Shown here in pieces: positions 13,283 through 15,462 of a stretch of DNA of 15,462 nt (positions are counted from its first letter, which is position 1; each line of letters begins with the position of its first letter). Source of the DNA: an uncultured Marinosulfonomonas sp. (GTDB lineage Bacteria > Pseudomonadota > Alphaproteobacteria > Rhodobacterales > Rhodobacteraceae); contig CAMZKY010000035.1 of NCBI GenBank assembly GCA_947311455.1, positions 1 through 15,462 on the forward strand, in the 5' to 3' direction. The notes under the pieces are model-generated. The model was not told the DNA's origin, did no database searches, and worked only from the letters and a program-made list of their open reading frames with translations. The position numbers were made by a program, and so were the translations under genes.

Positions 13283-15196
13283 ATGGCCTCTACGCTCCCT
13301 ATCACTGCGACGCCTTTTTATAGCACCCATGTTGTGCGCAAACGCCGTGCCGGGCGCATGCCGATTGGTGAAATTCTGGTTGGCATGGGGGCGTTATCAA
13401 GTGCGGATTTGGCCAAAGCACTCGCCATTCAAACCCGCGAGGAAGCGCGGCTCGGTAATATCCTGATCAACCACGCCATGGTGTCGGAGCAGGATTTATA
13501 TAGCGCGATGTCCTTGCAATATGGCACAGATCGCATTGATCTACCTGACATGCCCCCCGATCCGCGCCTTTCTACCGCGATATCGGCAGAATTTTGCATC
13601 ACCCATGGGCTGATCCCGTGGCGCAATTTTGGTGGCGCAACCGTCATTGCCACATCAAACCCCCATCAGTTTGACAAGATCGAGGCAGAGCTCCCGGATA
13701 CTTTAAAACCTGTGATCATGGCGATTGCCTCGGAACACGACATTCAGAATGCGATCATCCAAACCTACGCTGCGGATTTGATTGAAAAGGCCGAACACAA
13801 AACACCATCTACCGAAAGCTGCCGCACCTGGAATCCTGACAGGATGGCCCGCTTAACCCTTGCGGCCTGTCTGGTATTTCTGTCTTGTGTCCTTGTTGCC
13901 CCAACCCAAAGCTTTTCCGCGCTTACGGTCTGGGCGGTGTTTACTCTTGTATTGGGCACCGGATTAAAGCTGATTACCGCGATCAATCAATTCCTGTTCC
14001 AAAAACGCAAAACCACCCAATCCGGCCCACAAATAGAAACCACAATCGCCCGCCTGCCGGTGGTTTCAATCATGGTGCCGCTTTTCAAGGAAAAGGAAAT
14101 CGCCTCACATTTGATCCGGCGTCTGAAACGTCTGAATTACCCCAAAGAACTGCTTGATATATGCCTGGTCACAGAGGCCGACGATCATATCACCCAAGAT
14201 ACCCTGAAACACACGCATCTGCCCCAATGGGTGCGCACAATCAAGGTGCCCAAAGGTAATGTGCGCACCAAACCACGGGCGATGAATTTTGCACTGGATT
14301 TTTGCCGCGGTTCGATCATTGGCGTTTATGATGCCGAAGATGCGCCGCACCCCGATCAAATTCATACGGTGGTTGAACGTTTTCACAATCGCGGTCAGGA
14401 CGTGGCCTGCTTGCAAGGCATTCTTGATTTTTACAACGTCCGAACCAACTGGCTGTCGCGCTGTTTCACGGTTGAATACGCAACGTGGTTTCGGGTATTC
14501 CTGCCCGGCTTGGCGCGCTTGGGGTTCGTGGTGCCGCTCGGGGGAACCACACTGTTTTTCAGGCGCAACGCCTTGGAAAGGCTGGGGGGATGGGATGCCC
14601 ATAACGTAACAGAAGACGCTGATCTTGGTATCCGGCTGGCCCGCCACGGCTATAAAACCGAAGTGATCGATACCGTCACCGAAGAAGAGGCAAACTGCCG
14701 CGCGCTGCCTTGGGTCAAACAGCGGTCGCGCTGGTTAAAAGGCTTTGCCATCACTTGGGCCGTGCATATGCGCAATCCGGTCAAGCTGTGGCAAGATTTG
14801 GGATTCAAGCGTTTTTTAGGCATCCAGATCCTGCTCATCGGCACCTTTTCGCAATTCCTTTTGGCCCCGCTTTTATGGTCGTTCTGGCTGATCCCGTTTG
14901 ACATTCCCCACCCCTTGCGCGGCGCGATGGCAGACGAAGTATTCCTTGCGCTTGGTGCGTTATTTCTATTGTCTGAGGTGATCACAATATCCGTGGGCGT
15001 TTTTGCCGTAGCGCGTAAAAAACACCGGTTTCTTAGCCTGTGGGTGCCAACCATGCATTTCTATTTCCCACTGGGGGCGCTGGCCTCTTATAAGGCGTTT
15101 TACGAGTTGATGACGCGTCCGTTTTACTGGGATAAAACCACACACGGCGTTTTTAGCAGAACCGAAACAGAAGAAACCGACCGATCCTCGGCTTAA
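13283..15196 (+). CDS. family-2 glycosyltransferase with N-terminal MshEN (c-di-GMP-binding-type) domain
   Basis: This 637-residue protein has three parts. Residues 27-50 and 56-79 are two copies of the 24-residue MshEN motif (RLGxxLxxxGxxxxxxLxxxLxxQ) with a 5-residue spacer, the layout known to bind cyclic di-GMP in type II secretion/MshE-type ATPases. Copy one has Pro in place of Arg; copy two has Ala for the inner Gly. Two membrane helices follow at about 190-207 and 213-235. The GT2 catalytic domain then has VSIMVPLFKE (261-270), the metal-binding DAED (350-353), GGTTLFFRR (420-428), the TED acid in NVTEDADLG (441-449) and QRSRW (480-484), which mark a processive inverting synthase of the cellulose/hyaluronan type. 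C-terminal membrane helices are at about 511-540, 553-577 and 585-606. It likely polymerises a sugar at the inner membrane and exports it. The start ATG has no clear ribosome site. The polymer is unknown, and no partner polysaccharide genes are visible. Confidence 0.9.
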   Translation: MASTLPITATPFYSTHVVRKRRAGRMPIGEILVGMGALSSADLAKALAIQTREEARLGNILINHAMVSEQDLYSAMSLQYGTDRIDLPDMPPDPRLSTAISAEFCITHGLIPWRNFGGATVIATSNPHQFDKIEAELPDTLKPVIMAIASEHDIQNAIIQTYAADLIEKAEHKTPSTESCRTWNPDRMARLTLAACLVFLSCVLVAPTQSFSALTVWAVFTLVLGTGLKLITAINQFLFQKRKTTQSGPQIETTIARLPVVSIMVPLFKEKEIASHLIRRLKRLNYPKELLDICLVTEADDHITQDTLKHTHLPQWVRTIKVPKGNVRTKPRAMNFALDFCRGSIIGVYDAEDAPHPDQIHTVVERFHNRGQDVACLQGILDFYNVRTNWLSRCFTVEYATWFRVFLPGLARLGFVVPLGGTTLFFRRNALERLGGWDAHNVTEDADLGIRLARHGYKTEVIDTVTEEEANCRALPWVKQRSRWLKGFAITWAVHMRNPVKLWQDLGFKRFLGIQILLIGTFSQFLLAPLLWSFWLIPFDIPHPLRGAMADEVFLALGALFLLSEVITISVGVFAVARKKHRFLSLWVPTMHFYFPLGALASYKAFYELMTRPFYWDKTTHGVFSRTETEETDRSSA

Positions 15197-15462
15197 TCCG
15201 TTCGTCTTTCAAACTGTGATGAATCAAGCTCCAACCGTGTTTCATAGGCTTTTGAAATATGCGCCTTAAGGGCGGTAAATGCCGCGTCCCCGTCGCCGTT
15301 TTCAATCGCCGTCACAATGGCGTCGTGTTCGTCAAGCGATCCTTCGCTGCGCCCTTCAACAGCCAGCGACGACGTGGCCAGCAACGCCATGGTGCGATGC
15401 ACAAGATCAAGCTGTTGCACCAAATACCGATTGTGGGATGCCAGATGAATTTGCTTGTGAAA
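15193..15462 (-). CDS. GntR-family regulator, FCD ligand-binding domain (partial, 5' end off window)
   Basis: The minus-strand frame is open from the window edge to TAA at 15195-15193 (89 codons). It reads FHKQIHLASHNRYLV..., then DEHDAIVTAIENGDGDAAFTALKAHISKAYETRL. This is the C-terminal half of an FCD (FadR C-terminal) domain: the FH...ASHN segment, the DEHxAI segment and the HI near the end carry histidines that in the family coordinate a metal and an organic-acid ligand. The N-terminal winged helix that binds DNA lies outside the window. The last codons overlap the convergent glycosyltransferase stop by four bases (shared TTAA, 15193-15196). A TTG within the frame at 15423 is not the real start. 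The ligand and targets cannot be inferred. Confidence 0.88.
   Translation of the reverse strand, partial: FHKQIHLASHNRYLVQQLDLVHRTMALLATSSLAVEGRSEGSLDEHDAIVTAIENGDGDAAFTALKAHISKAYETRLELDSSQFERRTD

Noticed and set aside
1..15462. CRISPR array, insertion sequence ends, toxin-antitoxin or phage-defence cassette
   Set aside because: No regularly spaced repeats, transposase or nuclease genes or defence-type domains were found. The only mobile-element signal is the recombinase at the left edge.

Overview
The window looks like a piece of a marine or soil alphaproteobacterial chromosome, most likely Rhodobacterales (Roseobacter/Rhodobacter relatives). The grounds are family-level: a soluble cytochrome c2 very like the Rhodobacter type, a yqeY/carA divergent pair, a DUF2244 protein, a DUF2339 polytopic protein, and a serine recombinase of the type that often sits beside tRNA genes in this order. 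No database search could be run, so the taxonomy is an inference.

Left end (1-2193): the integration edge of a mobile element. A small gene (226-582) is translationally coupled (ATGA overlap) to a large serine recombinase (579-2243). The recombinase frame has no stop before it enters the 3' end of a tRNA-Leu(GAG) gene on the opposite strand, so its last ~45 codons are antisense tRNA plus host flank. The element is to the left and the tRNA 3' end faces it, as expected if the tRNA gene is the attachment site.

Middle left (2194-5710): a secreted peptidoglycan-binding-domain protein on the minus strand, then lipB (octanoyltransferase) and a cytochrome c2 gene on the plus strand, the latter closed by a strong terminator. 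Between 5711 and 5924 there is no gene but a dense set of signals: an FNR-like palindrome, a possible promoter, hairpins, and a second strong terminator ending 15 bases before the next start codon. This could be a small RNA or a regulated leader.

Middle (5925-10216): a five-helix membrane protein and a DUF2244 protein share a TAGTG stop/start junction. They are followed by a secreted PEBP/YbhB-like gene broken by a one-base deletion in a C run, then a perfect 16-bp inverted repeat in front of a very large DUF2339 membrane protein.

Right part (10266-15462): a VOC-fold protein and an AraC-type regulator face each other with abutting stops. yqeY and carA are divergent, each with a plausible promoter, and carA ends in a terminator. 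Next is a 637-residue protein joining an MshEN-type (cyclic-di-GMP-binding) N-terminal domain to a processive family-2 glycosyltransferase, which suggests a second-messenger-controlled exopolysaccharide synthase. Its stop overlaps that of a convergent, truncated GntR/FCD-type regulator that runs off the window.

Most of the window is ordinary core genome. I see no clearly new multi-gene system. The items most worth a second look are the MshEN-glycosyltransferase, the recombinase/tRNA junction, and the structured 5.7-5.9 kb intergenic region.
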